The notes below the pieces were generated by a model that did not search any database, was not told the origin of the DNA, and worked only from the letters and a program-made list of their open reading frames with translations. From the NCBI GenBank assembly GCA_963695075.1, contig CAVOFR010000007.1, positions 1,364,001 through 1,428,000 on the forward strand: DNA of 64,000 nucleotides, in the 5' to 3' direction. Made by a program: the position numbers and the translations under genes. Position 1 is the first letter of the stretch. Each line of letters begins with the position of its first letter. The DNA comes from CAWCAL01 sp963695075. Its GTDB lineage: Bacteria; Actinomycetota; Acidimicrobiia; Acidimicrobiales; CAWCAL01. Positions 1 through 8,899 of this stretch are shown one piece after another.

Positions 1-744
1 GTAGAGGACCTTGTCGGCACCGCGACTGTTGGCGTAGTCGAGGATGTGCCGGTCGTAGTGCCTCGGGGCGAACGCGCTGGTCGAATAGAACAGGTTGGGC
101 CACTTGATCATGAGCTTGACGGCGAGCTCGGTTTCGGGCTGCGCGCCATGGCGCATTACGAAACGCAGTTCGGGGAAGAACCAGCACACGTCGTCGATGT
201 AGGCGACGGTCTGCGGCTCCATCGGCACTCGCGGCCCCGGGACACCGGCGCACACGAAGATCGGGATGTCGAGCTCGACGCACTTCGCGTAGATGGGGTA
301 GTACGCCGCGTCGTTGATCGCCGTGCGGTAGCCGGCCGGGAACGTGGTGACGGCCTTGAGATCGTGGGCGTCGTGCATCCGGGAGATCTTGCGGACCGAC
401 TCCATGCCGTCGCGGGGGTCGACCTCGGTGGCCGGGATGAAGCGGTCGGCATGGTCGGTCACCGCCCGGACGGTGTGGGCCCGCTCGGGTGCTTCGGACA
501 CGCTGATCATCGCCTGGGAGACGTTGTAGGTGTCCATGTTGTGCAGTGTGACGGCGACGGGATCGATCTCGGGGTCGATGTCGGCCGGCACTTCCTTGAA
601 CATGTACTCGGCCGGCATGCGGAACTGCTCGAGACTCTCGGCGTCGCGCAGCTCGGGGGCCAGGAACTCGTAGATCTGCTTGCGATCAGCGGTGGGAAAC
701 CCGACCATCGTGTCGATGATGGGAACGTCGGTGGGCATCGGCAT
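1..744 (-). CDS. Amidohydrolase 2 family protein (partial, C-terminus outside window)
   Basis: The minus strand is open from an ATG at 744 to the window edge (248 residues, no stop), so the C-terminal part is missing. The protein starts MPMPTDVPIIDTMVGFP; a second in-frame ATG lies at 738 and no strong ribosome site separates them. Later segments such as FVCAGVPGPR and FVMRHGAQPE fit the metal-dependent TIM-barrel amidohydrolase 2 family (decarboxylases and hydrolases acting on small carboxylated substrates). The N-terminus lacks the usual HxH, as in many actinobacterial members next to acyl-CoA genes. The substrate cannot be told. A tandem repeat lies directly upstream of the start. Confidence 0.75.
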   Translation of the reverse strand, partial: MPMPTDVPIIDTMVGFPTADRKQIYEFLAPELRDAESLEQFRMPAEYMFKEVPADIDPEIDPVAVTLHNMDTYNVSQAMISVSEAPERAHTVRAVTDHADRFIPATEVDPRDGMESVRKISRMHDAHDLKAVTTFPAGYRTAINDAAYYPIYAKCVELDIPIFVCAGVPGPRVPMEPQTVAYIDDVCWFFPELRFVMRHGAQPETELAVKLMIKWPNLFYSTSAFAPRHYDRHILDYANSRGADKVLY

Positions 745-763
745 GCCAGCAGCGTAGGCGCGG

Positions 764-1020
764 TCTCTGCGTTCCCCGGCCACGCAGGCCGCCCGACTCA
801 CGAGGGTGGTTCGCTCCCGTCGGTGGGTTGTCTCTGCGTTCCCCGGCCACGCAGGCCGCCCGACTCACGAGGGTGGTTCGCTCCCGTCGGTGGGTTGTCT
901 CTGCGTTCCCCGGCCACGCAGGCCGCCCGACTCACGAGGGTGGTTCGCTCTCGTCGGTGGGTTGTCTCTGCGTTCCCCGGCCACGCAGGCCGCCCGACTC
1001 ACGAGGGTGGTTCGCTCCCG
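764..1020. repeat. 67-bp tandem repeat, about 3.85 copies
   Basis: Units begin at 764, 831, 898 and 965, each opening with TCTCTGCGTTCCCCGGCC. The period is exactly 67 bp and the units are almost identical (a C-to-T change near 951). The fourth copy breaks off at about 1020. Each unit carries a short CGGCC-ACGCA-GGCCG hairpin. The array fills the gap between two minus-strand genes, and its last copy supplies the final residues and stop codon of the upstream gene. No unique spacers separate the units, so this is a minisatellite and not a CRISPR array. Confidence 0.95.
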
Positions 1021-1679
1021 CCGGATGCCATGTCCTGGACGTGTCGGGGCACGGTGATGTCGGACGCCAGGTCCGGGGCGGGGATCGGTTCGCCGTAGCG
1101 GGTCGTCCACGGGATGACCCCGGCCCAGGTGGGGGAGTCGAGATCGTTCTCGTCGTCGATGGGCGGGCCGGTGCGGATCTTGGCCGACGCCTCGGCCAGC
1201 GGCACCCTGACCACGCGGGTGGCCCGCATCTCCTTTTCGTTCGGGAGGCGGGAAGCTACCCAGCGGCCGGGGGCGATGCGTTCGGTGATGGCTTCCAGGC
1301 CGGCCAGGCGCTCGTTCGGGTCATCCACGGCGCTGCCCTGGCCCACCACTACGACGGAGCGGTAGTTCATCGAATGGTGGAAGACCGATCGGGCCAGGAC
1401 CAGACCGTCCACGATCGTCGCTGTGACACAGACCGGAGCGTCGGTGATGGCTCGCAGCATGGCGTTGCCCGCTGCCCCGTGCAGGTAGAGCATGTCGTCG
1501 ATGCGGCCGTGGATCGTCGGGATCACGACCGGATGGCCTGCGTCGGTCACGAACCCGACATGGCAGATCGCGGCAGCATCGAGGATCGCGAGAACGGTGG
1601 CCGCGTCATAGCGGGCCCGGGCCGGGTCGCGTTTCACGCGCGTGCGCTCGGACGGTGCGGAGCCCAGGGGGTCTGTCAT
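999..1679 (-). CDS. Pyridoxamine 5'-phosphate oxidase-like, flavin-nucleotide-binding protein
   Basis: The 226-residue product looks like the NimA/PPOX-like split-barrel flavoproteins: a helical N-terminus (ARYDAATVLAILDAA), then HVGFVTDAGHPVVIPTIHGR, LYLHGAAGNAML, and SVFHHSMNYRSVVVVGQG. Such proteins bind FMN or F420-type cofactors and reduce small molecules; the substrate is unknown. The ATG at 1679 is the natural start because the conserved region begins about 20 residues in. Its last seven residues (GGSEPPS) and stop codon come from the fourth copy of the 67-bp repeat, so the C-terminus has probably been altered by repeat insertion or expansion. Confidence 0.8.
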   Translation of the reverse strand: MTDPLGSAPSERTRVKRDPARARYDAATVLAILDAAAICHVGFVTDAGHPVVIPTIHGRIDDMLYLHGAAGNAMLRAITDAPVCVTATIVDGLVLARSVFHHSMNYRSVVVVGQGSAVDDPNERLAGLEAITERIAPGRWVASRLPNEKEMRATRVVRVPLAEASAKIRTGPPIDDENDLDSPTWAGVIPWTTRYGEPIPAPDLASDITVPRHVQDMASGGSEPPS

Positions 1680-1807
1680 CCCGCCATTCTCATCTTCCTC
1701 CCGGGCCGGTGCGAACGGAATCCCTGGGCAAGGTCACCCACTAAGGGCGGCCCGACTCCTGCCGATGGTCGAGGGACCCTCCATACCCGGACGAGTTGGA
1801 GCCGACC

Positions 1808-2995
1808 ATGACCCTGACCCTCCCCGCCGCAACCGAGGTCCGACACCGCTGGGTCGGGGTCGGGAGCTCGATCCATGCCGATGCCCGCTCCGCCGGCGCA
1901 GCCGCGGCCATCGAGGCTCGACAGGGTACCGAGGCGAGGCTCGCCGTCGTCTTCGCCACCCGGCACTACGACCTCGAGGCCTTGCTCGCCGGTATCACCA
2001 CCGAGCTTCCCGATGTGCCGCTCGTCGGATGCTCCACCGCCGGCGAGATCGCGACGGATGGCCCCGGTGATGCGAGCGTGGTCGTCCTCGCCCTCGGTGG
2101 CGACGGATTCTCGATCGCGACGGGACGTGCGCTGACGGGCGAACACGGGCTGCGTGGGGCGGGAGCAATCGCGGCGCGCTGCGTCGACGATGTCGAGCAG
2201 CGCGCCCACACGGTGCTACTCCTCCTCACCGACGGCCTTGCCGGTGACCAGCAGGAGATCGTGCGGGGTGCGTACGGCGAAGTCGGCGCCGCGGTGCCAC
2301 TCGTCGGCGGCTGCGCCGGCGATGACCAGCAGATGGTCCGGACGTTCCAGTTCCACGACGGCGAGGTGTTCACCGAGGCAGTCGTGGCTGCGGCGATCTC
2401 GTCGGACGCCCCGATCGGGATCGGCATGCGCCACGGGTGGTGCCCCGTGGGTGATGCCATGCTCGTGACGAGCAGCGACGGCACCGTCGTCCATACGATC
2501 GGCGACCGTCCGGCTCTCGACGCGTATCTCGACCACCTCGATGCTCCCGAAGAGGTGCGAATTGATCCAGTGGCCTTCACCCACTTCGCCGCGACCCGTC
2601 CGCTCGGCCTGAAGCGCCGCGACCGCGAGGAGGTGCGCTACATCGCCGGTGCCGATTTCGAGGCACGCAGCCTCAGCTGTATCGCCGAGGTCCCACAGGG
2701 TGGGCTCGTGTGGATCATGGAGGGTGACGATGCTTCGGTGCTCGCGGCGACCGACGGCGCGTGCGCCGACGCGGTGGAGCCGCTCGCCGGGGAGGCACCA
2801 CTCGCGCTGCTCGCCTTCGATTGCATCGCCCGCAAGGGCGTACTGGGCCCCGGCGTCGAGGATGAGGTGCGCCGTATCGCGGCGGTCGCCGACGGTGCGC
2901 CGGTAGCGGGCTTCTACACCTATGGCGAGATCGCCCGGACCCGCGGCTCGGGTGGCTTCCACAATCAGACCCTCGTGGTGCTTGCGCTCGGCTGA
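1808..2995 (+). CDS. FIST domain sensor protein
   Basis: 395 residues with a FIST_N domain (about 30-215, including VPLVGCSTAGEI and VPLVGGCAGDD) and a FIST_C domain (about 225-375, ending GFYTYGEIARTRGSGGFHNQT). FIST is a soluble sensory domain thought to bind small ligands, possibly amino acids. No transmembrane segment is visible, so sensing should be cytoplasmic. ATG 1808 is preferred over an in-frame TTG at 1796 because GGAG sits six bases before it. Its TGA overlaps by one base the ATG of the GGDEF-EAL gene, which implies translational coupling and a sensor/output pair. Confidence 0.88.
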   Translation: MTLTLPAATEVRHRWVGVGSSIHADARSAGAAAAIEARQGTEARLAVVFATRHYDLEALLAGITTELPDVPLVGCSTAGEIATDGPGDASVVVLALGGDGFSIATGRALTGEHGLRGAGAIAARCVDDVEQRAHTVLLLLTDGLAGDQQEIVRGAYGEVGAAVPLVGGCAGDDQQMVRTFQFHDGEVFTEAVVAAAISSDAPIGIGMRHGWCPVGDAMLVTSSDGTVVHTIGDRPALDAYLDHLDAPEEVRIDPVAFTHFAATRPLGLKRRDREEVRYIAGADFEARSLSCIAEVPQGGLVWIMEGDDASVLAATDGACADAVEPLAGEAPLALLAFDCIARKGVLGPGVEDEVRRIAAVADGAPVAGFYTYGEIARTRGSGGFHNQTLVVLALG

Positions 2996-5277
2996 TGACC
3001 GCGCCGTGGACTGTCCACCAGCTGGCCGAGTTCCTCACCCTCTTCGACTCGGGGGACGGTGCATCCTTCGCGGAGGCTTCCGTCGATCGCGTCGCAGAGG
3101 CGCTCGACGCGGAGTTCGCGGCGTTCGTGCTCGACGGCTCGGTCGAGCACTGCATCGGGGTCCGGCGTGCCGACGTTGCGGGGGCCGTCCGAGGTGCTCT
3201 GGCTCCGGGCCGCATCGAGGTCGATCTGCCGGGGATCGGACGCTGCGAGACGCTCACCGTCCCGGTCGACGAGTCCGACCGGCTCATCGTCGCAAGGGCG
3301 CAGGACCCGATTTCCCCCGAGGAGGAATCGTACGTGCGAGCGTGCGGCCGGGCGCTCACGCTGACGCTGCGTATGACGCGTGCGCTCGACTCCGAACGCG
3401 CCGCGCGCAACGCGGCGGAGGCCCATGCCGCCGAGAACACGGCACTGCTCACTTCGCTTCGCGAGCGACAATCGCTGAACGACCGCCTCTTCAAGATCCA
3501 GCAGTCGATCTCCCACCGGGCGAAGACGGGAGACGTGCTGGATGCCATCACCGCCGGCGCCGGCGAGCTGCTGGACGCCTCGATATCAGCGCTGCGCCTC
3601 GTCGGCGACGGTCCGACGAGCACCCTGCTCGTCTCCTCGGTCGGCATCGAGGCTCTTGTGGTCGAGGGTGAGGACGGAGAGGACCCCACGAGGGAGATCG
3701 GTGAGGCGGCACTCATCCAGGGAACGCTCGTGATCCGGTCCGTCGTCGTCGATGACCGCAGCGGCGAGACGGCCGCGATGGCGGCACCGGTCCACCGGGG
3801 CGGTGAGATCGTCGGCAGTCTCGTGGTGGCGGCAGGAAACCCGGACCGCTCGTTCAGTGCCGTCGAGGAGGAGGTCCTGCTCACCTTCGCCGAGCACGCA
3901 TCTCTGGCGCTCAACGACGCGAGCGCGGTGGATGCCATCCGTTCCGAGCTCGTCTCCGCGAAGCACGACGCGACGCACGACGACCTCACCGGGCTCCCGA
4001 ACCGGCCCGCGGCGATCCGGCTCCTCGGACGACTGCTCGATCCGTCGCGGGACTCCCCCGACTCGGTCACCGTGTTCTTCCTCGATCTCGACCGCTTCAA
4101 GGCGGTGAATGACGTGCTCGGTCATGCATTCGGAGATGAGGTGCTTCGTGAGGTCGCGGCTCGACTGCGGCGGGTCGTTCGCGATGACGACCTCGTGGCT
4201 CGTCTGGCGGGTGACGAGTTCGTCGTCATCTCGGAGGGCATCGACGGCGATCAGGCCGAGATCCTCGCCGATCGGCTCAGCGTCGCGGTGGCGGAACCGC
4301 TCTCGCACGCCACACGGGAGACGGTGCTCACCGCGAGCATCGGCCTTGCCAGCGCTCGTTCGGGGGACGACCCGGAGACAGTGCTCTCGAACGCGGATGT
4401 CGCCATGTACCGTGCCAAGCAGCAGGGTCGGGACCGGGTGGAGACGTTCGACCAGGAGATGCGGCGCCAGATCCTGGACCGCATCAACGGCGAGCGCGAG
4501 CTGCGCGCGGCGCTCGAGCAGGGGCAGTTGTGCGTCTACTACCAGCCCTCGGTGAGGGTGCGCGGAGGGCGCACCGATGGTCTGGAGGCGCTCGTCCGCT
4601 GGCAGCATCCTGGGCGTGGCCTGCTCGGGCCGGACGCCTTCATCGCTCTCGCCGAGGACTCCGGCCACATCCGGGCCGTGGACACCTTCGTGCTCACCGA
4701 AGCATGCCGTCAGGTGGCCGAATGGCGGGACGCTCACCCGACACTGCGGGACCTCTACGTGACGGTCAACGTGTCGGCTCGCCAGTTCACCGACCCGAAC
4801 CTGGTCGACACCGTGAGGCGTGTGCTCGAGGCGACGGGCCTTCCGGCGCGCTGCCTGTGGCTCGAGATCACCGAGACGGTCGTGATGGGGGAGACCGAGA
4901 CCACCCTCGAGATACTGCGGGACCTGCGGGACCTCGGTGTGCATCTCATGGTCGATGACTTCGGGACGGGCTACTCGTCGCTCTCCTACCTCAAGCGGTT
5001 TCCGGTGGATGCCCTCAAGATCGATCGGTCGTTCGTCGACGGCCTCGGAGTCGACCCCGACGACGAGGCGATCGTGACGGCAATCGTCGGCCTCGCCCAG
5101 GCACTCGATCTCGGACTGGTCGGAGAGGGGGTCGAGACGGAGCTTCAGCAGGCGGAGCTGCTGCGGCTCGGAGTCGACCATGCCCAGGGCTATCTCTACG
5201 CCCGTCCCATGTCGGCGCCCGATGTGCTCGCCCACATGCTCGCCGGCGATGGGTCCCTCGTCTCCCGTTCGTCCTAG
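2995..5277 (+). CDS. GAF-GGDEF-EAL cyclic-di-GMP synthase/phosphodiesterase
   Basis: 760 residues. The N-terminal 315 residues hold one or two GAF-like regions joined by a coiled helix rich in Ala and Arg (about 130-165). The GGDEF domain follows (about 325-490), with the active-site variant AGDEF at 405-409 and an RDDD (RxxD) product-inhibition site at 396-399, spaced five residues before it as in feedback-controlled cyclases. The EAL domain (about 505-750) has EAL at 531-533, EITET, DDFGTGYSSL, KIDRSFV and EGVET, all expected of an active phosphodiesterase. Both activities look intact. The upstream FIST gene overlaps the start and probably supplies the signal. Confidence 0.93.
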   Translation: MTAPWTVHQLAEFLTLFDSGDGASFAEASVDRVAEALDAEFAAFVLDGSVEHCIGVRRADVAGAVRGALAPGRIEVDLPGIGRCETLTVPVDESDRLIVARAQDPISPEEESYVRACGRALTLTLRMTRALDSERAARNAAEAHAAENTALLTSLRERQSLNDRLFKIQQSISHRAKTGDVLDAITAGAGELLDASISALRLVGDGPTSTLLVSSVGIEALVVEGEDGEDPTREIGEAALIQGTLVIRSVVVDDRSGETAAMAAPVHRGGEIVGSLVVAAGNPDRSFSAVEEEVLLTFAEHASLALNDASAVDAIRSELVSAKHDATHDDLTGLPNRPAAIRLLGRLLDPSRDSPDSVTVFFLDLDRFKAVNDVLGHAFGDEVLREVAARLRRVVRDDDLVARLAGDEFVVISEGIDGDQAEILADRLSVAVAEPLSHATRETVLTASIGLASARSGDDPETVLSNADVAMYRAKQQGRDRVETFDQEMRRQILDRINGERELRAALEQGQLCVYYQPSVRVRGGRTDGLEALVRWQHPGRGLLGPDAFIALAEDSGHIRAVDTFVLTEACRQVAEWRDAHPTLRDLYVTVNVSARQFTDPNLVDTVRRVLEATGLPARCLWLEITETVVMGETETTLEILRDLRDLGVHLMVDDFGTGYSSLSYLKRFPVDALKIDRSFVDGLGVDPDDEAIVTAIVGLAQALDLGLVGEGVETELQQAELLRLGVDHAQGYLYARPMSAPDVLAHMLAGDGSLVSRSS

Positions 5278-5283
5278 ATTCCA

Positions 5284-5310
5284 CCGGACGCCGGCGCTGC
5301 TGCCGTCCGG
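5284..5310 (+). terminator. Hairpin after the GGDEF-EAL gene, possible terminator
   Basis: Perfect 7-bp arms CCGGACG and CGTCCGG with a 13-base loop lie just after the stop codon at 5277. A short T-rich patch (ATTTT) follows about 20 bases later. It could end the FIST/GGDEF-EAL transcript before the Liv operon. The T tract is neither immediate nor strong. Confidence 0.4.
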
Positions 5311-5376
5311 CCGGCTCTGGCCGTTCTGCTATTTTCGACTACAGTGCAGCGACTTAATTCTCCGGGGGGACATCGA

Positions 5377-6822
5377 ATGACCAAGCGGCTCATCACGCTT
5401 AGCGCGGCGCTGGCTCTGCTCGCGGCGGCATGCGGCAGCCAGATAGACACGGTGGCCGACGTTGGAACCGACGCCGGCGCCACGGATACGGCTGGCCCCA
5501 CCTCCGCCGGGACCGGTACATCCGATACCGCTGGCACCGGAACGGGTGCCGAGACCGATGGCGACGGACCCCCGGCCGAAGTCGACCTGATGGACGGCTG
5601 GTTCGGCGACATGGAGGTCCCCTGCGGACCCACCCCGGAGGGGATGACCCTGACCGGCGGCCAAGATCTCGGCGTCACCGCCGACGCGGTCGAACTCGCC
5701 ATCATCGCCGACGTCGAGGGTCCCCGACCCGGCGTCAACAAGGAGGCCCTCGACGGTACCAACGCGTTCACGGATTGGTGCAACAGCCTGGGTGGCGTCA
5801 ACGGCCGCCAGCTCAAGCTGACCCACCTCGACTCGAAGATCCTGGAGTTCGCTCCCCGCGCCGAGGAGGCCTGCTCGTTCGCCTTCGCCACCGTCGGTAC
5901 CGCGGTGGTAATCGACGACGTCGGCGCCCAGACCCTGGTCGACTGCGACATGGTCAGCGTTCCGGCCTACACGGTCAGCGACAAGTTCGCGCTGTCGGAC
6001 CGGATGGTGCAGTCCAACCCCAATCCACCCGACACGTACCTGGTGCTGTCGCTGCGCAGGGTGGCCGAGGAGAACCCCGAGGCGGTCAAGCACGCGGCGA
6101 TCCTCACGGCGGGTCTCCCCTCGCTCCAAATGCAGCGGGACCGGCAGCAGGCGGGCGCCGAGGCCCTGGGTTGGGAGTTCGTCTACACGGCCGAGCATGC
6201 GATCACCGAGCAGAACTGGGGCGCGTTCGTGGCCGACATGAAGGCGAAAGGGGTCGAGGCCGTCATACACGTGGCCGAGCCGTCCGAGACCAACAACATG
6301 CTCCGCGAGATGGTGAAGCAGGGGATCGACCTCCAGGAGATGATCTTCGTCTTCAACCCGAACTATTACGACGCCGAATACCTCGAGCTGGCCGGCGATC
6401 TGGCGGCCGGCCAGATCCTCGACATGAGCTACGTGCCCTTCGAGGAGGCCGAGGAGAATCCGGCCGCGGACGAGTTCGTCGAGATCCTCCAGGAATTCGG
6501 CGGGTTCGAGCCCTCGCTCATCGCCGTCCAGGCGTTCTCGTCTGCGCTCCTCTTCGCCGATGCCCTCCAGGCCATCGGTGACGACGTCACCCGGGAGGCC
6601 CTGCTCACGCAGCTCGAGACGGAGGACGACTGGACCGCGGGTGGCATCACCGGTTCGCAGGACCCCGGCGCCAACACCCGGTCGCCATGTGCAATCAGCC
6701 TCCGGATCAACGACACTGGTACCGGCTACGAGCGGGCGTTCCCCGACGAGGGGTTCGACTGCGATCCGGCCAACGTCGTCGCCGTCCCGGGCGACTTCAG
6801 CGGGGCATCAGCAGGGGGCTGA
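5377..6822 (+). CDS. Branched-chain amino acid-type ABC transporter substrate-binding lipoprotein
   Basis: 481 residues. A lipoprotein signal peptide (MTKRLITLSAALALLAAACGS, cleavage before Cys20) is followed by a Thr/Gly/Ala-rich linker (about 25-65) and a Leu/Ile/Val-binding-type periplasmic domain (Peripla_BP_6, about 85-430). The start at 5377 is supported by GGGGGA six bases upstream; an earlier GTG at 5344 would only put 11 residues before the signal peptide. It should be membrane-anchored and deliver substrate to the permease encoded next. The ligand is not predictable; relatives bind branched-chain amino acids, amides, urea or aromatic acids. Confidence 0.92.
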   Translation: MTKRLITLSAALALLAAACGSQIDTVADVGTDAGATDTAGPTSAGTGTSDTAGTGTGAETDGDGPPAEVDLMDGWFGDMEVPCGPTPEGMTLTGGQDLGVTADAVELAIIADVEGPRPGVNKEALDGTNAFTDWCNSLGGVNGRQLKLTHLDSKILEFAPRAEEACSFAFATVGTAVVIDDVGAQTLVDCDMVSVPAYTVSDKFALSDRMVQSNPNPPDTYLVLSLRRVAEENPEAVKHAAILTAGLPSLQMQRDRQQAGAEALGWEFVYTAEHAITEQNWGAFVADMKAKGVEAVIHVAEPSETNNMLREMVKQGIDLQEMIFVFNPNYYDAEYLELAGDLAAGQILDMSYVPFEEAEENPAADEFVEILQEFGGFEPSLIAVQAFSSALLFADALQAIGDDVTREALLTQLETEDDWTAGGITGSQDPGANTRSPCAISLRINDTGTGYERAFPDEGFDCDPANVVAVPGDFSGASAGG

Positions 6823-6852
6823 CCCGCACGACGAGGGGGAACGACAGAGCGA

Positions 6853-8334
6853 ATGGACACCGTGGCCCAGTTCCTGGTCTCGGGCATCGTGCTCGGCGCC
6901 ATCTATGCCGTTGCCGCCTCGGGCCTGGTCGTGACATACACGACCTCGGGCATCTTCAACTTCGCCCACGGCGCGTTCGGCATGCTGGGCGCCTACCTCT
7001 ACTGGCAGATGGTGAAGGGCTGGGGCTGGCCGGTTCCGGTGGCCCTCGTCGTGCTGCTCGGCGTCCTGGCTCCGCTGTTCGGAGCGGTCGTCGAGCGGAC
7101 GATCATGCGCGGCCTCCAGGGTGTGTCGGAGGTCACGCGACTGGTGGTCTCCATCAGCTTGCTCGTCGGTCTGCTCTCGCTGGCCCAGGTGATCTGGACC
7201 AACGCGGTGGGTCGTACCGGAGCGCAGTTCTTCCAGGGCGAACGGTTCACGGTGGTCGGCTATGGCGTCAGCTACCACGAGGCCGTCACGATCGTCGTCG
7301 CCCTGCTGATCGCCCTCGGGCTCCGGTTGCTGCTCTATCGCGTCAGGCTGGGCATCGCCATGCGCTCGGTGGTCGATGATCGCGGGCTGGCCAGCCTCAA
7401 CGGCGTCCGGCCCGACCGCACGGCCATGGCCAGCTGGGCCCTGGGCACGATGCTGGCCGCCGTGGCCGGCATCCTCGTCGCCGGGGGATCGACGCTCGAC
7501 CACCTCCCGCTCACCCTTCTCGTCATCAACGCGTACGCCGCCGCGATCTTCGGGCGGCTGAAGAGCCTGCCACTCACGTTCGTCGGCGCTCTGGTTCTGG
7601 GCCTCCTCGACTCGTTCATCCTCGTGTACTCCGACGACATCCTCGACGCGTTCGGTTGGGATGCACCCTGGCTCGCCACGACGTTCCGATCGGTCGTGCC
7701 GGTCCTCGTGCTGTTCGCCGTGCTGATGGTGATCCGCCCCTCCCCGGTCAAGACCCTCGGTGTGACGCAGCTGCGGGAGATGATCCCCAAGCCCAGCATC
7801 CAGAAGGTCCTCCAGTGGGGGGCGGTCATGATCCTCACGGCGACCGCCGTCGGGCTGTGGCTCGACGGGCTCGACTCGCGCTGGGCACCTCAGGACCTCG
7901 ACGACCTGATCAAGGGCGTCGGGTTCGCCATCATCATGCTGTCGTTGGTCCCGCTCACCGGCTACGGGGGACAGATCTCTCTCGCCCAGTGGACCTTCGC
8001 GGGGATCGGCGGTGTGAGCATGGCCTACTGGGGCGGTGACAACCAGATCCTCGCCGTCCTCGCCGGCGTCGGTATCAGCACGTTGGTTGGGGCACTGGTG
8101 GCCCTGCCCGCCATCCGCCTCCGCGGGATCTACCTCGCACTGGCCACGATGGCCTTCGCCACGTTCATGGAGCTGTTCGTGTTCCAGGAGCTGGAGCTGC
8201 TCGCCTCGGGCAGCGCCCGGGTCGAAGGCCTGGCCATACCGCTCGTTTCATTGGAGAGCAGGTCGGCCACGCTGGTCTTCCTCTCGATCGTGTTCGTCCT
8301 GATGGCTCTGTTCGTGGTCCGTCCTGCGCCGTAG
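6853..8334 (+). CDS. LivH-LivM fusion permease, N-terminal part (frameshifted gene)
   Basis: 493 residues: a complete LivH-type permease (about 1-300, with the typical FNFAHGAFGMLGAY) fused to the first half of a LivM-type permease (about 345-490, with LVPLTGYGGQISLAQ and the ALPAIRLRGIYLALATMAFA motif). Reading stops at TAG 8332-8334. The missing second half of LivM continues one base out of frame, starting with the conserved RSRFGRRLQAMKDSE. Removing one base near 8325-8332 gives a single 681-residue product spanning 6853-8899. This is either a real inactivating mutation or a base-calling error. It lies between the binding-protein and ATPase genes of one operon. Confidence 0.85.
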   Translation: MDTVAQFLVSGIVLGAIYAVAASGLVVTYTTSGIFNFAHGAFGMLGAYLYWQMVKGWGWPVPVALVVLLGVLAPLFGAVVERTIMRGLQGVSEVTRLVVSISLLVGLLSLAQVIWTNAVGRTGAQFFQGERFTVVGYGVSYHEAVTIVVALLIALGLRLLLYRVRLGIAMRSVVDDRGLASLNGVRPDRTAMASWALGTMLAAVAGILVAGGSTLDHLPLTLLVINAYAAAIFGRLKSLPLTFVGALVLGLLDSFILVYSDDILDAFGWDAPWLATTFRSVVPVLVLFAVLMVIRPSPVKTLGVTQLREMIPKPSIQKVLQWGAVMILTATAVGLWLDGLDSRWAPQDLDDLIKGVGFAIIMLSLVPLTGYGGQISLAQWTFAGIGGVSMAYWGGDNQILAVLAGVGISTLVGALVALPAIRLRGIYLALATMAFATFMELFVFQELELLASGSARVEGLAIPLVSLESRSATLVFLSIVFVLMALFVVRPAP

Positions 8335-8359
8335 CCGTTTCGGACGCCGTCTCCAGGCC

Positions 8360-8899
8360 ATGAAGGACAGCGAAGCGGCATCGGCCACGATCGGCATGAG
8401 CCTGGTGAAGACCAAGCTCGTGGTGTTCTCGCTCTCGGCCGGCATGGCCGGGCTGGGCGGCGCACTCTACTTCTCGAGCATCAAGACCGTCAGTCTCGGC
8501 GACGTATCCATGGTCAACAGCCTGGTGCTGACCCTCATGGCGGTGGTCGGCGGCATCGCGTCGGTCGCGGGTGTCCTGTTCGGCGGGATGATGCTCGGCG
8601 TGTTCGACATCATCAGCACCCATGTCCCGGCGCTCACCAACCTGCTCCTGGTCGCCCCGGGTCTGGTCGGTATCAGTATCGGCCGCAACCCCAACGGGGC
8701 CGTGGCCGAGATCGCCCGCAGCATCGGTGAGGTCGGGGACGATCCGGACTCGGCCGGCGACAGGGTCGAGGATCTGGATCTCACGATGGTGGGAGTCGAC
8801 CGCCCGATCACCACCGAGGACGTCGAGACCCTGGATCGGACCCTCGACCTGGCCGCCGAGGCCGATCGCGCGGTCTCGGGAGCGGGAGTGGGCCCATGA
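8360..8899 (+). CDS. LivM C-terminal half (second part of the frameshifted LivH-LivM permease)
   Basis: This frame carries the end of a LivM permease: MKDSEAASATIGMSLVKTKL, then three membrane segments. The ATG at 8360 is internal to the family motif; in the same frame the codons from 8330 already encode RSRFGRRLQA, so it is not an independent gene. After the permease domain (about residue 115) comes a charged tail of about 65 residues (DDPDSAGDRVEDLDL and so on) not usual for LivM. The stop overlaps the ATG of the LivG gene (ATGA). If the frameshift is real, no functional permease is made from this locus. Confidence 0.75.
   Translation: MKDSEAASATIGMSLVKTKLVVFSLSAGMAGLGGALYFSSIKTVSLGDVSMVNSLVLTLMAVVGGIASVAGVLFGGMMLGVFDIISTHVPALTNLLLVAPGLVGISIGRNPNGAVAEIARSIGEVGDDPDSAGDRVEDLDLTMVGVDRPITTEDVETLDRTLDLAAEADRAVSGAGVGP

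Noticed and set aside
764..1020. Possible CRISPR array
   Set aside because: The units are contiguous 67-bp tandem copies with no unique spacers, and there are no cas genes.
828..1811. Plus-strand ORF over the repeats and the flavin-binding gene
   Set aside because: It arises from the tandem repeat and the antisense of a recognisable gene.
3586..5235. 549-codon minus-strand ORF
   Set aside because: It mirrors the GGDEF-EAL gene; the plus strand carries all conserved motifs.
8326..8336. Programmed +1 frameshift in LivH-LivM as the primary call
   Set aside because: No Shine-Dalgarno-like stimulator or slippery run is evident; a mutation or sequence error is simpler. Kept only as an alternative.
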